Notes under the pieces: model-generated
Told to the model about the DNA's origin: nothing
The model's database searches: none
Seen by the model: only the letters and a program-made list of their open reading frames with translations
Program-made: the position numbers and the translations under genes
Origin: BJGO01 sp039810885
Lineage (GTDB): Bacteria; Bacteroidota; Bacteroidia; Chitinophagales; UBA10324
DNA: 64,000 nt
Reading direction: 5' to 3'
NCBI GenBank assembly: GCA_039810885.1
Contig: JBDHXV010000001.1
Coordinates: forward strand, 59,985 to 123,984
Part shown: positions 18,387 to 28,640 of the stretch, one piece after another
How positions within the stretch are numbered: the stretch's first letter is position 1
Layout of the letters: every line of letters starts with the position of its first letter

Positions 18387-19171
18387 ATTTGAATAACTCC
18401 TTCAAAAACACGTTCAACCGGGCCTTCAAGAAAAACATTCGTGTACTTTCCCACCCCTTCTTTTTTGAAAGACACATTTAATGTACCGCCATTTGCTTCG
18501 ATACAATAGGATTGCTCTGTGGACATATTCCTGCTCCACTCGGAGCGACTTATTGCGGCAGCGACACAACCGGTGCCGCACGCTTCCGTTTCATTCTCTA
18601 CACCACGCTCATAAGTTCTTATCCGCAAAGCACCTGGCGCTATCTGTAAAAAGTTAACATTAACACCTTTCTCTGCAAATTCTGGGTTGTTACGGATTTG
18701 CTTGCCCATTTCATAGACATTAATTGCGGTTACATCATCTACATTAAATACTAAATGCGGCGAGCCGGTATCCAAGAATAATGCATTATCTCGAGCCTTA
18801 ATGTTGCGTACATCTTTCATACTTACTTTAACTCGATTGTGTCCTGTAAGAGAAAAAGAATGCATCCCGTCAAATGCCATAAATGAATGTGTGTTAAAGC
18901 CAACACCACATTCAGCGGCAAAAATGACCGCACAACGCGCACCATTGCCACACATACTGCCTTCTTTTCCGTTTGCATTATAATATAACATTCGAAAATC
19001 GACAGAATACATGTTCCTAATAAGAATCAGCCCATCCGCACCTATCCCGTAATGTCTGTTGCACAGATGCTCTATTTGTGCTTCGGTAAGATATGCTAAT
19101 ACTTCTGTGCGATCATCTATCATAATGAAGTTATTGCCGGCACCCTGATATTTTGCAAATTGAATTTTCAC
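18383..19171 (-). CDS. dapF: Diaminopimelate epimerase
   Basis: Converts LL- to meso-diaminopimelate for lysine and peptidoglycan synthesis. Family marks are the N-terminal IQFAKYQGAGNNFIMID, the first catalytic Cys in CGNGARC and the second in EACGTGCVAAAI. The frame is open further upstream to an ATG at 19234, but that adds 21 residues with no counterpart in the family. The GTG at 19171 places the start exactly where DapF proteins begin (262 residues), so I chose it. It heads the dapF-cytochrome-mltG-yihY operon, overlapping the cytochrome gene by 4 bases. Only a near-match promoter element (TACATTTA) was seen just before the GTG. Confidence 0.93.
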   Translation of the reverse strand: MKIQFAKYQGAGNNFIMIDDRTEVLAYLTEAQIEHLCNRHYGIGADGLILIRNMYSVDFRMLYYNANGKEGSMCGNGARCAVIFAAECGVGFNTHSFMAFDGMHSFSLTGHNRVKVSMKDVRNIKARDNALFLDTGSPHLVFNVDDVTAINVYEMGKQIRNNPEFAEKGVNVNFLQIAPGALRIRTYERGVENETEACGTGCVAAAISRSEWSRNMSTEQSYCIEANGGTLNVSFKKEGVGKYTNVFLEGPVERVFEGVIQI

Positions 19172-19370
19172 TCCATAAATGTACGTTTGAGGCGATAAAT
19201 AGAGAACCTTGTATAAATTGATTACGCTTAACACTACTAATTCAGCATTTGTGTTAAGGTTAATTACATTGGTATAAAAAAGAACTTAACACATACTAAA
19301 GCAGCTATAATTAAAGTTAATAGGCATAATTTTTGAAAATTTCTCGAACATTAAAAACAATTATCACATT

Positions 19371-20873
19371 ATGAAAACAAAAAACCTGCTTTTAGTCATA
19401 TTCGTTGCTATTGGCAGTTCATTAGTAACTGTTTCTGCCTTTAGGTATCTTTCTGAAAAGCAATTAAATGGAACACCTATGTTGGGAGAATATCCTACCA
19501 ATGTTCGCTTTACCAATTATAAGCCCACAACTTCAGAGAATTATATGTCTGCCAGCACTGACTTTACCAATGCAGCAGCTTTAACTACCCCTACGGTGGT
19601 TCATATTAACACGACCTATTCTCCTAAGCAACGTAGTAATAACTCTAATATAGATCCATTTCGTGATTTCTTCGGAGGTAACGACTTTTGGAATTTTAGA
19701 ATGGATCCATACGGCAATAATGGACCTAAGGAATCCAGCGGCTCCGGTGTTATTATTTCCGATGATGGGTATATTGTAACCAACAACCACGTTATCGAAG
19801 ACGGTGACAAAATCACCGTAATTCTCAACAACAAAAAAGAATATACTGCAACCGTGGTAGGCAGTGATCCTTCTACTGACCTTGCCTTACTTAAAATAGA
19901 AGCAAGTAACCTACCGTTCATTCACTTCGGCAATTCGGATAGCACAAAAGTAGGTGAGTGGGTGTTAGCTGTTGGTAATCCATTCAATTTAGAAAGCACC
20001 GTTACCGCAGGGATAATAAGTGCTAAAGGCCGAAACATTAACATCTTAAAAGATAAAGGTTCAATAGAATCTTTCATTCAAACCGATGCAGCCGTTAACC
20101 CCGGCAACAGTGGTGGAGCCTTGGTAAACCTGCACGGTGACTTAATCGGTATTAACTCGGCAATTGCTACTCCAACAGGCTCTTTTGCCGGTTATTCTTT
20201 TGCTGTGCCGGTGAATATTGTAAAGAAAGTAGTAAACGACTTAGTAAAATTCGGCGTGGTACAGCGTGGCTATCTCGGTGTCAGCATTGCCAACATTAAT
20301 GAGGACCTGGCAAAGAAATACGATATCAAAACTTTAGAAGGTATATATGTAGATGCTGTTAATGACGGCTCTGCCGCTGCTGAAGCCGGTATCAAATCAG
20401 GTGATGTAATTACAGCAATTAATGATGTGAAAGTTACCTCTACATCAGAACTGCAAGAACAAATTTCACGTTATCGTCCTAACGACCAGATTACCGTTAC
20501 GGTTATGCGTGGAGACAAGCAAAAGGTATTAAATGCACGATTGAAAAATGCCGAGGGCGAAACTTCAATTGTAAGAAAAGATCAGGTGAGCAGCTTTGCT
20601 ACGTTGGGTGCCGACTTCCAAAACATTACCTCCGAGGAAAAGAAGAAATTAGGCGTTAATGGCGGAGTTAAAGTCACTAAATTGTACGATGGTAAATTGA
20701 CCAAGAACACTGATATACGCGAAGGATTTATCATAACCAAAGTAGATAATAAGTTGATAAATAATATTGATGATTTAAAAGCTGCATTGCAAAACAAATC
20801 AGGGCAAGGTGTGATGATTGAGGGAACTTACCCGAATTACGGTGGCACCTACTTCTATGCTTTCAGGATGTAA
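19371..20873 (+). CDS. degP: DegP/DegQ (HtrA) family periplasmic serine protease
   Basis: A 500-residue Do-like protease with an N-terminal signal or anchor (residues 5-24). The trypsin-like domain has the triad His140 (TNNHVIED), Asp170 (STDLALLKI) and Ser247 (NPGNSGGALV). Two PDZ domains follow (about 300-385 and 405-495). It degrades or refolds damaged envelope proteins and forms cage-like oligomers in known members. The second PDZ is divergent but present. The gene is monocistronic, with a terminator 27 bases past the stop. It is divergent from the dapF operon. No perfect promoter was found, only a TAnnnTTTG-like site near 19330. Confidence 0.95.
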   Translation: MKTKNLLLVIFVAIGSSLVTVSAFRYLSEKQLNGTPMLGEYPTNVRFTNYKPTTSENYMSASTDFTNAAALTTPTVVHINTTYSPKQRSNNSNIDPFRDFFGGNDFWNFRMDPYGNNGPKESSGSGVIISDDGYIVTNNHVIEDGDKITVILNNKKEYTATVVGSDPSTDLALLKIEASNLPFIHFGNSDSTKVGEWVLAVGNPFNLESTVTAGIISAKGRNINILKDKGSIESFIQTDAAVNPGNSGGALVNLHGDLIGINSAIATPTGSFAGYSFAVPVNIVKKVVNDLVKFGVVQRGYLGVSIANINEDLAKKYDIKTLEGIYVDAVNDGSAAAEAGIKSGDVITAINDVKVTSTSELQEQISRYRPNDQITVTVMRGDKQKVLNARLKNAEGETSIVRKDQVSSFATLGADFQNITSEEKKKLGVNGGVKVTKLYDGKLTKNTDIREGFIITKVDNKLINNIDDLKAALQNKSGQGVMIEGTYPNYGGTYFYAFRM

Positions 20874-20899
20874 TAAGTTGTTTTTCATATTTTAGTTTG

Positions 20900-20933
20900 A
20901 AGCCGCTGTTTATTTTTGAACAGCGGCTTTTTT
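20900..20933 (+). terminator. Rho-independent terminator of degP
   Basis: AAGCCGCTGTT (20900-20910) pairs perfectly with AACAGCGGCTT (20919-20929) around an 8-base loop, followed by a T tract. Confidence 0.93.
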
Positions 20934-20984
20934 ATTCTCATCAATCTATTGACAAAAACTTAGGTTTGAGAAAAATTTGCTCTT

Positions 20985-22151
20985 TTGTCTTTTTCATTTT
21001 TATCTGAATCTTCCATTTTTATTACGTGCCCATACAAAGCCTCTAATCTGTGCGCTAAAGAAGTAGAACTATTAAACTTTAAAGTAACACAAATCAAAGA
21101 CAATGCGGTTAGCACCACAGGTAATTTGAAAGATTGCATTAAACTCAACCTCAACCTGCGTACGGCAAGCAAAGTATTGTGGCTGCTTTTTGAAGGTAAA
21201 GCAAAAGATGCCGACAACTTATACAAGATCATTCATAACTATAACTGGGAACAGTTGATGGATGTAAACGGGTATCTCTCTATTCAATCTTTTACTCAAA
21301 ATGATACTATAAATAATACCCTATTTACAAACCTTAAAGTAAAAGATGCCATAGCAGACTTTTTTTTAAAAAAATACAAACGCCGCCCGGATAGCGGGCC
21401 GGAGCGTAGGGGATTGCAGTTGTTTATATACTGGATTAAAGATGAGGTCAGCGTATATCTCGATACAAGCGGAGATACATTGGCTAAGCATGGTTACCGT
21501 AAAATTCCTTTACAGGCCCCCTTACAAGAAAACCTTGCTGCCGCTATTATCATGGCTACGGGATGGGATGCTCAAAGCACCTTTATTAACCCGATGTGCG
21601 GTAGCGGAACTTTAGCTGTTGAAGCAGCAATGATGATGAGTAAACGTGTTCCCGGACTTTACAAGAAAGATTATGCCTTCAAGCATATAAAAGGATACGA
21701 AGATGAATGGTTTAGAGATGAGCAAATTGCCTGTCGGATGGCTGTGGTAAATGAACTCCCCGCTCCTATCGTTGCCACTGATATTTCATTAGATGCAATA
21801 AAGAGTGCCAAAATAAATGCGTCTCTTGCAAATCTCGATGCTAAGATTTCTTTCGAGCGCTGCTCGTTTGAAGAAACTCCTATTCCGGAGCAAAAAGGCA
21901 TCATCATCATTAATCCGCCTTATGGTGAGCGTATCGGCGACGAACAAGACTTACAGTTACTCTATAAGAAAATTGGTGACTTTTTTAAAACCCGCTGTCA
22001 AGGATATAAAGGATATGTATTCACCGGAAATCCTGAATTGGCTAAATTTATTGGACTAAAACCGTCTCGGAAAATTCCGTTCTATAACGCTAAGATTGAA
22101 TGCCGTCTTTTAGAATTTGAAATCTATGGCGGCAGTAAGAAACAGATCTAA
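20985..22151 (+). CDS. THUMP-domain class I SAM-dependent RNA methyltransferase (RlmL/YpsC type)
   Basis: A 388-residue methyltransferase. The N-terminus (to about 165) is a ferredoxin-like/THUMP RNA-binding region. The C-terminal Rossmann domain has SAM motif I (NPMCGSGTLAVEAAM) and the base-methylation motif IV IIINPPYGERIG, as in N2-guanine methyltransferases of 23S rRNA (RlmL N-terminal half, YpsC). The likely substrate is 23S rRNA, but tRNA is possible. The start is unusual: an in-frame stop sits at 20967-20969 and the first available start is TTG at 20985, while the first in-frame ATG comes about 90 residues later, inside the domain. It follows the degP terminator and ends about 120 bases before the subtilase gene. 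Confidence 0.88.
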   Translation: MSFSFLSESSIFITCPYKASNLCAKEVELLNFKVTQIKDNAVSTTGNLKDCIKLNLNLRTASKVLWLLFEGKAKDADNLYKIIHNYNWEQLMDVNGYLSIQSFTQNDTINNTLFTNLKVKDAIADFFLKKYKRRPDSGPERRGLQLFIYWIKDEVSVYLDTSGDTLAKHGYRKIPLQAPLQENLAAAIIMATGWDAQSTFINPMCGSGTLAVEAAMMMSKRVPGLYKKDYAFKHIKGYEDEWFRDEQIACRMAVVNELPAPIVATDISLDAIKSAKINASLANLDAKISFERCSFEETPIPEQKGIIIINPPYGERIGDEQDLQLLYKKIGDFFKTRCQGYKGYVFTGNPELAKFIGLKPSRKIPFYNAKIECRLLEFEIYGGSKKQI

Positions 22152-22235
22152 ACTTGTTCTTATCTTTTGTCTATAACTAAGCGGAATTTTAACTCGAATG
22201 TCTCATTTTCATCGTTAAACATGGAACTGAAATCT

Positions 22236-22243
22236 TACATTTG
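22236..22243 (+). promoter_or_regulatory. Promoter -7 element of the T9SS subtilase
   Basis: TACATTTG matches TAnnTTTG, about 30 bases before the ATG. No TTG was found at the usual upstream distance, so this is a partial promoter match. Confidence 0.4.
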
Positions 22244-22272
22244 AACTTCTTTAAAAAATCTCACCATACAAA

Positions 22273-25221
22273 ATGCTTCGTAACATTTTCCATTTTCTTT
22301 TATTGTTTCTCTTCAGTTCTCACCTATCAGCACAAGAGTCGAATCGTGTGCCCGGAGAATTACTTGTTTCCGTAAAGGCCGGACATACCGGAGAAGAGCT
22401 TGCACAATCCTTCAATTACTATAGCCCCGATAAAATAACTTTAGTACAAAAGTTAATTCCGGGGTATGCTATTTACCAATTTAATTTTAATGAAACCCCA
22501 GACAGCCCAATGCGCGTTTTGAATTTACTCAAGCAACATCCTTATGTTGACATAGCACAATTCAATCACGTCGTAAAACTTCGTTCCACTACGCCGAACG
22601 ACCCAAGCTTTACGCAGCAATGGTCGTTAAATAACACAGGTGCAGGCGGCGGCACTCCCGACGCAGATATTGATGCCCCTGAAGCATGGGATATAACCAC
22701 AGGTGGCTTAACAGCAGCAGGCGATACGATTGTGGTAGCGGTTATTGATGGTGGATTTCAGATGGATCATCCGGATTTAATAAAGAATATTTACAAGAAT
22801 AATTTAGAAATACCGGGCAACGGAATAGATGATGATGGAAATGGATACATAGATGATGTTAATGGATGGAATGCCTATAATGACAACGGCACGATTCCAT
22901 CAGACTCGCACGGCACTCACGTAGCAGGCACCATCGGGGCACGCGGTAATAATGGGCTTGGCGTAGTAGGCGTAAACTGGAATGTAAAAGTAATGACCAT
23001 TGCCGGGTCAACAGGTACAGAAGCCACTGTAATTAAAGCTTATGGTTATGCAGCCAATATGCGCAAACTATATAATCAAACAAATGGTGTTAAAGGAGCT
23101 TATGTTGTTTCTACAAATACATCCTTCGGTGTAGATTTAGGCAATGCAAATAATTACCCATTATGGTGTGCATTCTATGACACGCTCGGTAAATATGGTG
23201 TGTTAAGTGCCGGTGCCACAGCTAACGCCAATTACAATATTGACACCCAAGGCGATATCCCGACATCGTGCCCGAGCAATTTTTTAATTGCAGTTACAAA
23301 TACAACAAACACCGATGCGAAGAATAGCAGTTGCGGTTATGGTGCTACAACCATTGATTTGGGCTCTCCGGGCACCAATATTTACAGCACTTATACCGGA
23401 AGCTCTTATACTAATCTTACCGGAACGTCTATGGCTACGCCTCACGTTGCCGGCTCCATCGGATTAATGTATGCTGCAGCTTGCGATCAACTCATTGCGG
23501 AATCGAAAACCTCTCCCAGTATTGTTGCACTACAAATGAAGCAATATCTTCTAAATGGTACGGATCCGATTCCTTCCTTAAATGGTATTACGGTTACCGG
23601 AGGACGCTTGAACGTTCATAAAGCATTATTGAATGTACTCACCTATCAATGTGACCCGACTGCACCTCCTGTAGTTAACTTCAGTGCGGGCACAAATAGC
23701 GGATGCCCCGGACTGTCCGTTACTTTCAATAATCAAACTACCGGGCAGCCTGATTCCTATCAATGGTATTTTCCAGGCGGAACACCAAGCAGCTCCACGC
23801 TACCTAACCCCACGGTCGTTTACAACGTTCTCGGAACATATACTGTAAGCCTGATTGCGCACAATGCTTTCGGTTATGATACCCTTACGCTTACAAATTA
23901 TATTGATATCAATACCAATGGAACGGCTACCTTTTGGTCAGAAGGCTTTGAATCAACAACTAATTTTAACAGCATTAATTGGACAACCACATCAACAAGC
24001 AACGTTAATTGGGAGGTCTATAACGGTGTAAGCGGAAATGGCAGCAGTACTAAAGCGGCTCGTGTAAACATTTTCTCTAATCAATCTGATATTGGTGCTC
24101 GCTATGGATTAATTACTCCTCCTCTCGATTTCACGGGTCATACTAATATAACACTGAATTTCAAGCATGCCTATCGCCGACGCATAACCAATGTTACCGA
24201 CTCATTATTAGTATATGTATCGATTGATGGTGGAAACACATTCCCCTATAAGCTCTTAGCAAAAGGTGAGAATGGAAGCGGAACCTTAGCAACGTCAAGC
24301 ACAACGAATACAAACTGGGTACCCAATGCGGCAACTCAGTGGTGCTTTACTGATAACAGTCCGGGCTGCTTTTCCATAAATCTATCTTCGTTTGATGGGT
24401 TACCTGATGTGCGCATTAAATTTGAAGTTTACAGCAATGGCAATAACAACCTTTATTTAGACGATGTTGAACTTGTCGGTCAATGTCAGCAACCGCAATT
24501 ATTACCCCCCCAAGCAGATTTAACCGTTTCTAAAACAAATGCTTGTGTTGGAGATGTTGTAACATTTACTGATAACAGCAGTAACTCTCCACTCACTTGG
24601 CAATGGACTATAAATGGCGGCACGCCATCATCATCCAATCAGCCTGTTTTCAACACCACATTTAATACTCCGGGAGCTTATGATATTACGCTTATTGTTA
24701 GTAATACAGTTGGGGCAGATACAATCAGCATTACCCATGTCGTGACTGTAAATGCAGTGCCTGCATTGCCAACAATAACTCAAAGCAATGATACTTTATA
24801 TAGCAGTTCCTCAATCGGTAATCAATGGTATTTTAACGGCAATCCAATTAATGGAGCTACTAATTCATTTTTAGTTGCAACTGCTAACGGCCAATATTCA
24901 GTTCAAGTAACAAATAATTTGGGCTGCAGCAGCACATCTGCGGCTTATAGTTTTACAAAATCAGGCATTAAAGACTTACAAGTCAATAAAATTTTCAGCC
25001 TCTACCCTAATCCGGCACAAAACACACTAATGATTGAGATCTATGATGCAAACCCATGCACATTAGAACTTTCTGATGCCTTGGGTAGAATAGTGAGTGC
25101 TCTTACTCTAAGCAATAAACTTACGATGCTTGATATTAGTCAATTGCCTGTTGGTATCTATGCTGCTTCTATAGTGCGCGACGGAAAACGTGTTACGAAG
25201 AAATTAGTCGTATCTCGTTAA
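22273..25221 (+). CDS. Secreted subtilisin-like (S8) protease with PKD domains and T9SS tail
   Basis: A 982-residue secreted protease. A signal peptide (cleavage after HLSAQ, about residue 21) and a short propeptide precede the S8 domain, whose triad is Asp159 (VVAVIDGG), His213 (DSHGTHVAG) and Ser386 (LTGTSMATPH). A PKD domain (about 465-550), a jelly-roll-like region (about 555-750) and a second PKD domain (about 755-830) follow. The C-terminus is a type A T9SS sorting domain with FSLYPNPAQN. It is probably a surface or secreted digestive protease. It has a possible promoter upstream and a terminator 23 bases downstream, so it is transcribed alone. Confidence 0.94.
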   Translation: MLRNIFHFLLLFLFSSHLSAQESNRVPGELLVSVKAGHTGEELAQSFNYYSPDKITLVQKLIPGYAIYQFNFNETPDSPMRVLNLLKQHPYVDIAQFNHVVKLRSTTPNDPSFTQQWSLNNTGAGGGTPDADIDAPEAWDITTGGLTAAGDTIVVAVIDGGFQMDHPDLIKNIYKNNLEIPGNGIDDDGNGYIDDVNGWNAYNDNGTIPSDSHGTHVAGTIGARGNNGLGVVGVNWNVKVMTIAGSTGTEATVIKAYGYAANMRKLYNQTNGVKGAYVVSTNTSFGVDLGNANNYPLWCAFYDTLGKYGVLSAGATANANYNIDTQGDIPTSCPSNFLIAVTNTTNTDAKNSSCGYGATTIDLGSPGTNIYSTYTGSSYTNLTGTSMATPHVAGSIGLMYAAACDQLIAESKTSPSIVALQMKQYLLNGTDPIPSLNGITVTGGRLNVHKALLNVLTYQCDPTAPPVVNFSAGTNSGCPGLSVTFNNQTTGQPDSYQWYFPGGTPSSSTLPNPTVVYNVLGTYTVSLIAHNAFGYDTLTLTNYIDINTNGTATFWSEGFESTTNFNSINWTTTSTSNVNWEVYNGVSGNGSSTKAARVNIFSNQSDIGARYGLITPPLDFTGHTNITLNFKHAYRRRITNVTDSLLVYVSIDGGNTFPYKLLAKGENGSGTLATSSTTNTNWVPNAATQWCFTDNSPGCFSINLSSFDGLPDVRIKFEVYSNGNNNLYLDDVELVGQCQQPQLLPPQADLTVSKTNACVGDVVTFTDNSSNSPLTWQWTINGGTPSSSNQPVFNTTFNTPGAYDITLIVSNTVGADTISITHVVTVNAVPALPTITQSNDTLYSSSSIGNQWYFNGNPINGATNSFLVATANGQYSVQVTNNLGCSSTSAAYSFTKSGIKDLQVNKIFSLYPNPAQNTLMIEIYDANPCTLELSDALGRIVSALTLSNKLTMLDISQLPVGIYAASIVRDGKRVTKKLVVSR

Positions 25222-25243
25222 ACAAGAATTGTAGAGAGATATA

Positions 25244-25278
25244 AATAACAAAGCCCCTTTCAGAGGGGTTTTGTTATT
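25244..25278 (+). terminator. Rho-independent terminator of the subtilase gene
   Basis: AATAACAAAGCCCCT (25244-25258) pairs with AGGGGTTTTGTTATT (25264-25278), with one G-T wobble and a 5-base loop. The flanking A/T tracts could also let it serve the convergent TonB receptor gene. Confidence 0.85.
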
Positions 25279-25387
25279 TGATAAAACTTCACAAAGACAT
25301 ACTTGGTGTTGATTAAATCTTCAGGAGGGTCTGAGTATCTTCCGGATTAGCAACTAATATAAATTCATCCTTAGCGCTTTCTTCGCT

Positions 25388-27553
25388 CTAAAATGTAAAT
25401 TTCATTGAAAGGTTAATCACTCGTCCGTCTATTGGAGCCCATAGCTTATGATATACAGGATTGTCAATAGTTCCGGAATAAATCTTTCCGAATCTATATT
25501 GTCGAAAGTCTAATAAATTTTCACCATTTAAAACAATGGTCACTTTTCTAATATTGTATTGAAGCATGGAAGCGATAAGAAAATAATTCTTTACCGGATG
25601 GTAGAATTCATCAACTTGACCGGCGATGAGAGAACTCTCCATTCCAAGTTTCCAATGCTCACTAAATTCGTAAAGCATGGTGGCAGACAGATTATGTTTT
25701 GGTGTTACGGCTAACTCTTTGTTAACTGTTGCATATTTTTGAACCACATCCGTAAATACATATCCTAAGTAGAGTTCGGCATCTATGTACTTTACTCGTA
25801 CGTATGTTTGTAAGCCTCTTGTTTGTACAGGTTTGCCTGCATTCACTAACCATATTTGTGTTTCCGTTAATGATCGATTATAAATCGGTTGTGAAATATT
25901 AGTAAAGAAAACCGTTTGGTTTATTGTAACATTTAATTTGTCAAAAAATAACTGATGGAAGTTCAGGTCTGCATTAATCCCTTGCGATAATTCCGGATTC
26001 AATGTCGTATTTAACATAGGCAGGGATAAATCTGTTTCAGGGTTAATATACGTAACCATATTAGGAATTTTATAACCGAGCCCACCGTTTATTCTTGCTG
26101 TAAATTGATGGTTGATCTTATACATAAATGCTAATCGCGGTAACATAAATAATCCAAACTTTGAATGAGAATCTATTCTAAGTCCCGATTCAATAGTAAA
26201 TTTTTCAATAGGGTTCCATGTACTCTGCACAAATGTGCCCACGGTTCTATAGTTATAATTTCTCAGGTCAGTTGATTGTAGAGATTTATTAGTAAAGACA
26301 TCTCCGTTAAAATTTATTCCGGCAACTAAGTCTGTCTTTTTGATTTTTTTGAAGAATGAGATCTCGGAATAATATACCCATTGCGTGGCGTTAAATGTAT
26401 AATATTTTGTTCCTATCACTTGATCAACATAACTGCTGCTTATTTTTAGAGATAAGTTACTTGTTTTTGAAAATTCATACAGCCATCTTGTGTCAGCACT
26501 GTTTCGTTGCGTGTTGTTACTTACATGATAAATTGTATCACTCGAAGCCGGTTTGAAGTAATTCATATTGCCGCCTATTCGGGTATCAAAAGTTACGCTG
26601 TAGTTTAAGGTAAGTGTTGATTTTGGATTTAAATAAAAGACCAACTTAGGGTGGATAATAGTGCTGTTAACTTGGGCAACATCACTTAGCCCATCCTTAT
26701 CCAAGTCTCTCTCCTTCTGATAGGTCTGGCCTGCAAAAAAGGTAAAACCAAACTTCTTATATCGCTTTGCGCTATAGATGTTAGCATTGGTTTCGAGTAA
26801 CGATGTTTGATTGAGGGTAATACTTAATTCGCGATTCTCCGGAGGTTTTTTACTGACCAGATTGATGATGCCGCCAATTGCATCGCCTCCGTATAGCGTG
26901 GAAACAGAGCCTTTGATGATTTCTATTTGTTCTAAGTCCAGCGGTGGAATTTGCATAATACTGAAATTCCCAGACAGACCTCCAAATAGCGGCATGCCAT
27001 CTTTAAGCAGTTGAGTGTAGCGGCCGTCCAGCCCCTGTATTCTCGCATACGTACTACCGGTACTTGCAGATACTTGTTGTAATTGAATTCCTGCAATATC
27101 ACCAAGCAAGCTCATGATATTACCCGGCTTTATACCATTTTCCTCATTCATTTCGTCTATCCCAAGCACCTCAACTCGAGTAGGTATTTCTTCTATACGC
27201 GAATTTGTTCGAGTAGAAGTAATCGTTACTTCATCTATTTGATGCTGATTGGCAATTAGAAATATTGTAAAAATGGAATCTGTTTGTGGAATCTTTACAG
27301 TTATCTCTCTTTGGTTATAGCCAATGTATTGAATTGTGAAGTGAATATTACCCGTTTTTGTAACCGCAAGTTTTGCTCTGCCACTTAAATCCGTTAATGT
27401 TCCATTGTTTGTTCCCTGTTCTATAATTATTGCACCGATAAGCGGCTCTTGAGTTAAACTATCTTTAACAAGGGCTTCAAAATAAATTTGTGCTTTGACA
27501 AAATGATGCGTAAATAAAAGTATGAAGACAATAAGCCATTTTGTCTTTTTCAT
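25388..27553 (-). CDS. TonB-dependent outer-membrane receptor
   Basis: A 721-residue receptor. A signal peptide (cleavage near VKAQ, residue 22) is followed by a carboxypeptidase-D-regulatory-like domain (about 24-105), typical of Bacteroidota receptors. The plug domain comes next (about 115-235: RIEEIPTRVEVLG and LYGGDAIGGIINLVSKKP), then a beta barrel to the C-terminal Phe. It imports a ligand in a TonB-driven way. The ligand is unknown; no SusD partner is adjacent, so a metal complex, haem or vitamin is more likely than a glycan. I looked for a cobalamin riboswitch upstream and saw none. No clear promoter was found. Confidence 0.93.
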   Translation of the reverse strand: MKKTKWLIVFILLFTHHFVKAQIYFEALVKDSLTQEPLIGAIIIEQGTNNGTLTDLSGRAKLAVTKTGNIHFTIQYIGYNQREITVKIPQTDSIFTIFLIANQHQIDEVTITSTRTNSRIEEIPTRVEVLGIDEMNEENGIKPGNIMSLLGDIAGIQLQQVSASTGSTYARIQGLDGRYTQLLKDGMPLFGGLSGNFSIMQIPPLDLEQIEIIKGSVSTLYGGDAIGGIINLVSKKPPENRELSITLNQTSLLETNANIYSAKRYKKFGFTFFAGQTYQKERDLDKDGLSDVAQVNSTIIHPKLVFYLNPKSTLTLNYSVTFDTRIGGNMNYFKPASSDTIYHVSNNTQRNSADTRWLYEFSKTSNLSLKISSSYVDQVIGTKYYTFNATQWVYYSEISFFKKIKKTDLVAGINFNGDVFTNKSLQSTDLRNYNYRTVGTFVQSTWNPIEKFTIESGLRIDSHSKFGLFMLPRLAFMYKINHQFTARINGGLGYKIPNMVTYINPETDLSLPMLNTTLNPELSQGINADLNFHQLFFDKLNVTINQTVFFTNISQPIYNRSLTETQIWLVNAGKPVQTRGLQTYVRVKYIDAELYLGYVFTDVVQKYATVNKELAVTPKHNLSATMLYEFSEHWKLGMESSLIAGQVDEFYHPVKNYFLIASMLQYNIRKVTIVLNGENLLDFRQYRFGKIYSGTIDNPVYHKLWAPIDGRVINLSMKFTF

Positions 27554-28039
27554 TTCTTATATGATTAACGAAATAAATAGAGTTGAATCCATGCTGGCAG
27601 GGTTACTCTTTGAAAGATAAGAAATCTTTTGATGGGCTTCAGTTTTGTTATACTTAATGTAATGTCATGGGTTATGTTTATAGATGAACAAGTCAGTAAT
27701 TAATTATATTATCTTACTTCAAAATGTGCAACTGACAACGGAGTCCTGTAATGTGAGTCAGAATTCAGGGTATTTATGTTCTAGGGTTTTAATGTATTAG
27801 GGATATCTTAGTGTGAGTATATCGAGCATACCCACCACACAAATGTTTATACCCCAACTTTGTTTATAGAAAAATAAGACTATTTGGTTAACAAATGTTA
27901 GCAATTTATTATGTGTTCAGCGCCTAAACAACATTTGCCTATTTTACTAAATCCTATTTTGCGAAACGAATAAAGGATTTCTATATAAATTTACATTCAT
28001 TCAATAATCTATTTTGTATATACCTAATAGAAAGCAAGT
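27554..28039. other. Long AT-rich intergenic region
   Basis: A 486-base gap between the divergent TonB receptor and the barrel-like gene. No ORF, tRNA, riboswitch or strong hairpin was recognised. A weak promoter-like pair, TTTG followed 17 bases later by TATTTTGC, lies near 27933-27962 on the + strand. Confidence 0.45.
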
Positions 28040-28639
28040 ATGATAAATAGGCTTGGGGTACTTCTCACTTTCCTTGGTCCTTTATTATTGTTTGGACAAG
28101 GGAAGGTAACTCCAATAAATGTTTCAATTTTTAATGAATCAACAGCTATTCCATTTACAAGGTTTCTAACAACTCCAATCCACCCCGGTTTTCAATTAGG
28201 AACAGAATTTAATTATAAGGCTAAAAAAGATTCCCGACTTTTTCAGACTGCAAACATTAGTTATTTCTATCACAACTACTTGGTTCAAGGAATCGGACTC
28301 AATACAGAATTGGGATATGAATATCGACTAAAATATAGACTTGCTTTTGAGGGTCTTTTGGGTCTTGGGTATATGCACACATTTGCAACCGCTGAAGAAT
28401 TTACTTTTACAAACGGACATTATGAAAAGAAAGCAGATAGAGGCAATGCTAGATTGTATCCATCATTCTCTATGGATATTGGCTACTATCTAAAAAAATC
28501 CGAAACGAATAGCCCTAAAATATTTCTGCGTTATCAATCTTGGGCAGAATATCCTTATTCACCTGACTTTATTCCTGTAATGACACATATCAACTTACAC
28601 GTTGGTGTGAAGTTTTATATCAATACAAAGGCTAAATAA
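28040..28639 (+). CDS. Predicted exported beta-barrel-like protein, unknown function
   Basis: A 199-residue protein with a signal peptide (MINRLGVLLTFLGPLLLFGQ) and alternating aromatic/hydrophobic strands such as LFQTANISYFYHNY, GLNTELGYEYRLKYR and INLHVGVKFYINTK. It resembles a small outer-membrane barrel of about eight strands. I do not recognise the family. One base separates its stop from the serine-hydrolase lipoprotein gene, so the two form an operon and may work together at the outer membrane. The pair appears richer in A/T than its neighbours, which may indicate transfer. Confidence 0.72.
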   Translation: MINRLGVLLTFLGPLLLFGQGKVTPINVSIFNESTAIPFTRFLTTPIHPGFQLGTEFNYKAKKDSRLFQTANISYFYHNYLVQGIGLNTELGYEYRLKYRLAFEGLLGLGYMHTFATAEEFTFTNGHYEKKADRGNARLYPSFSMDIGYYLKKSETNSPKIFLRYQSWAEYPYSPDFIPVMTHINLHVGVKFYINTKAK

Positions 28640-28640
28640 A

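Noticed and set aside
19172..19234. Longer DapF N-terminus from the ATG at 19234
   Set aside because: DapF proteins begin at the conserved IQFAKYQGAGN segment, which fits the GTG at 19171.
27554..28039. Possible cobalamin riboswitch upstream of the TonB receptor
   Set aside because: No B12-box-like motif or supporting stems were seen on the minus strand.
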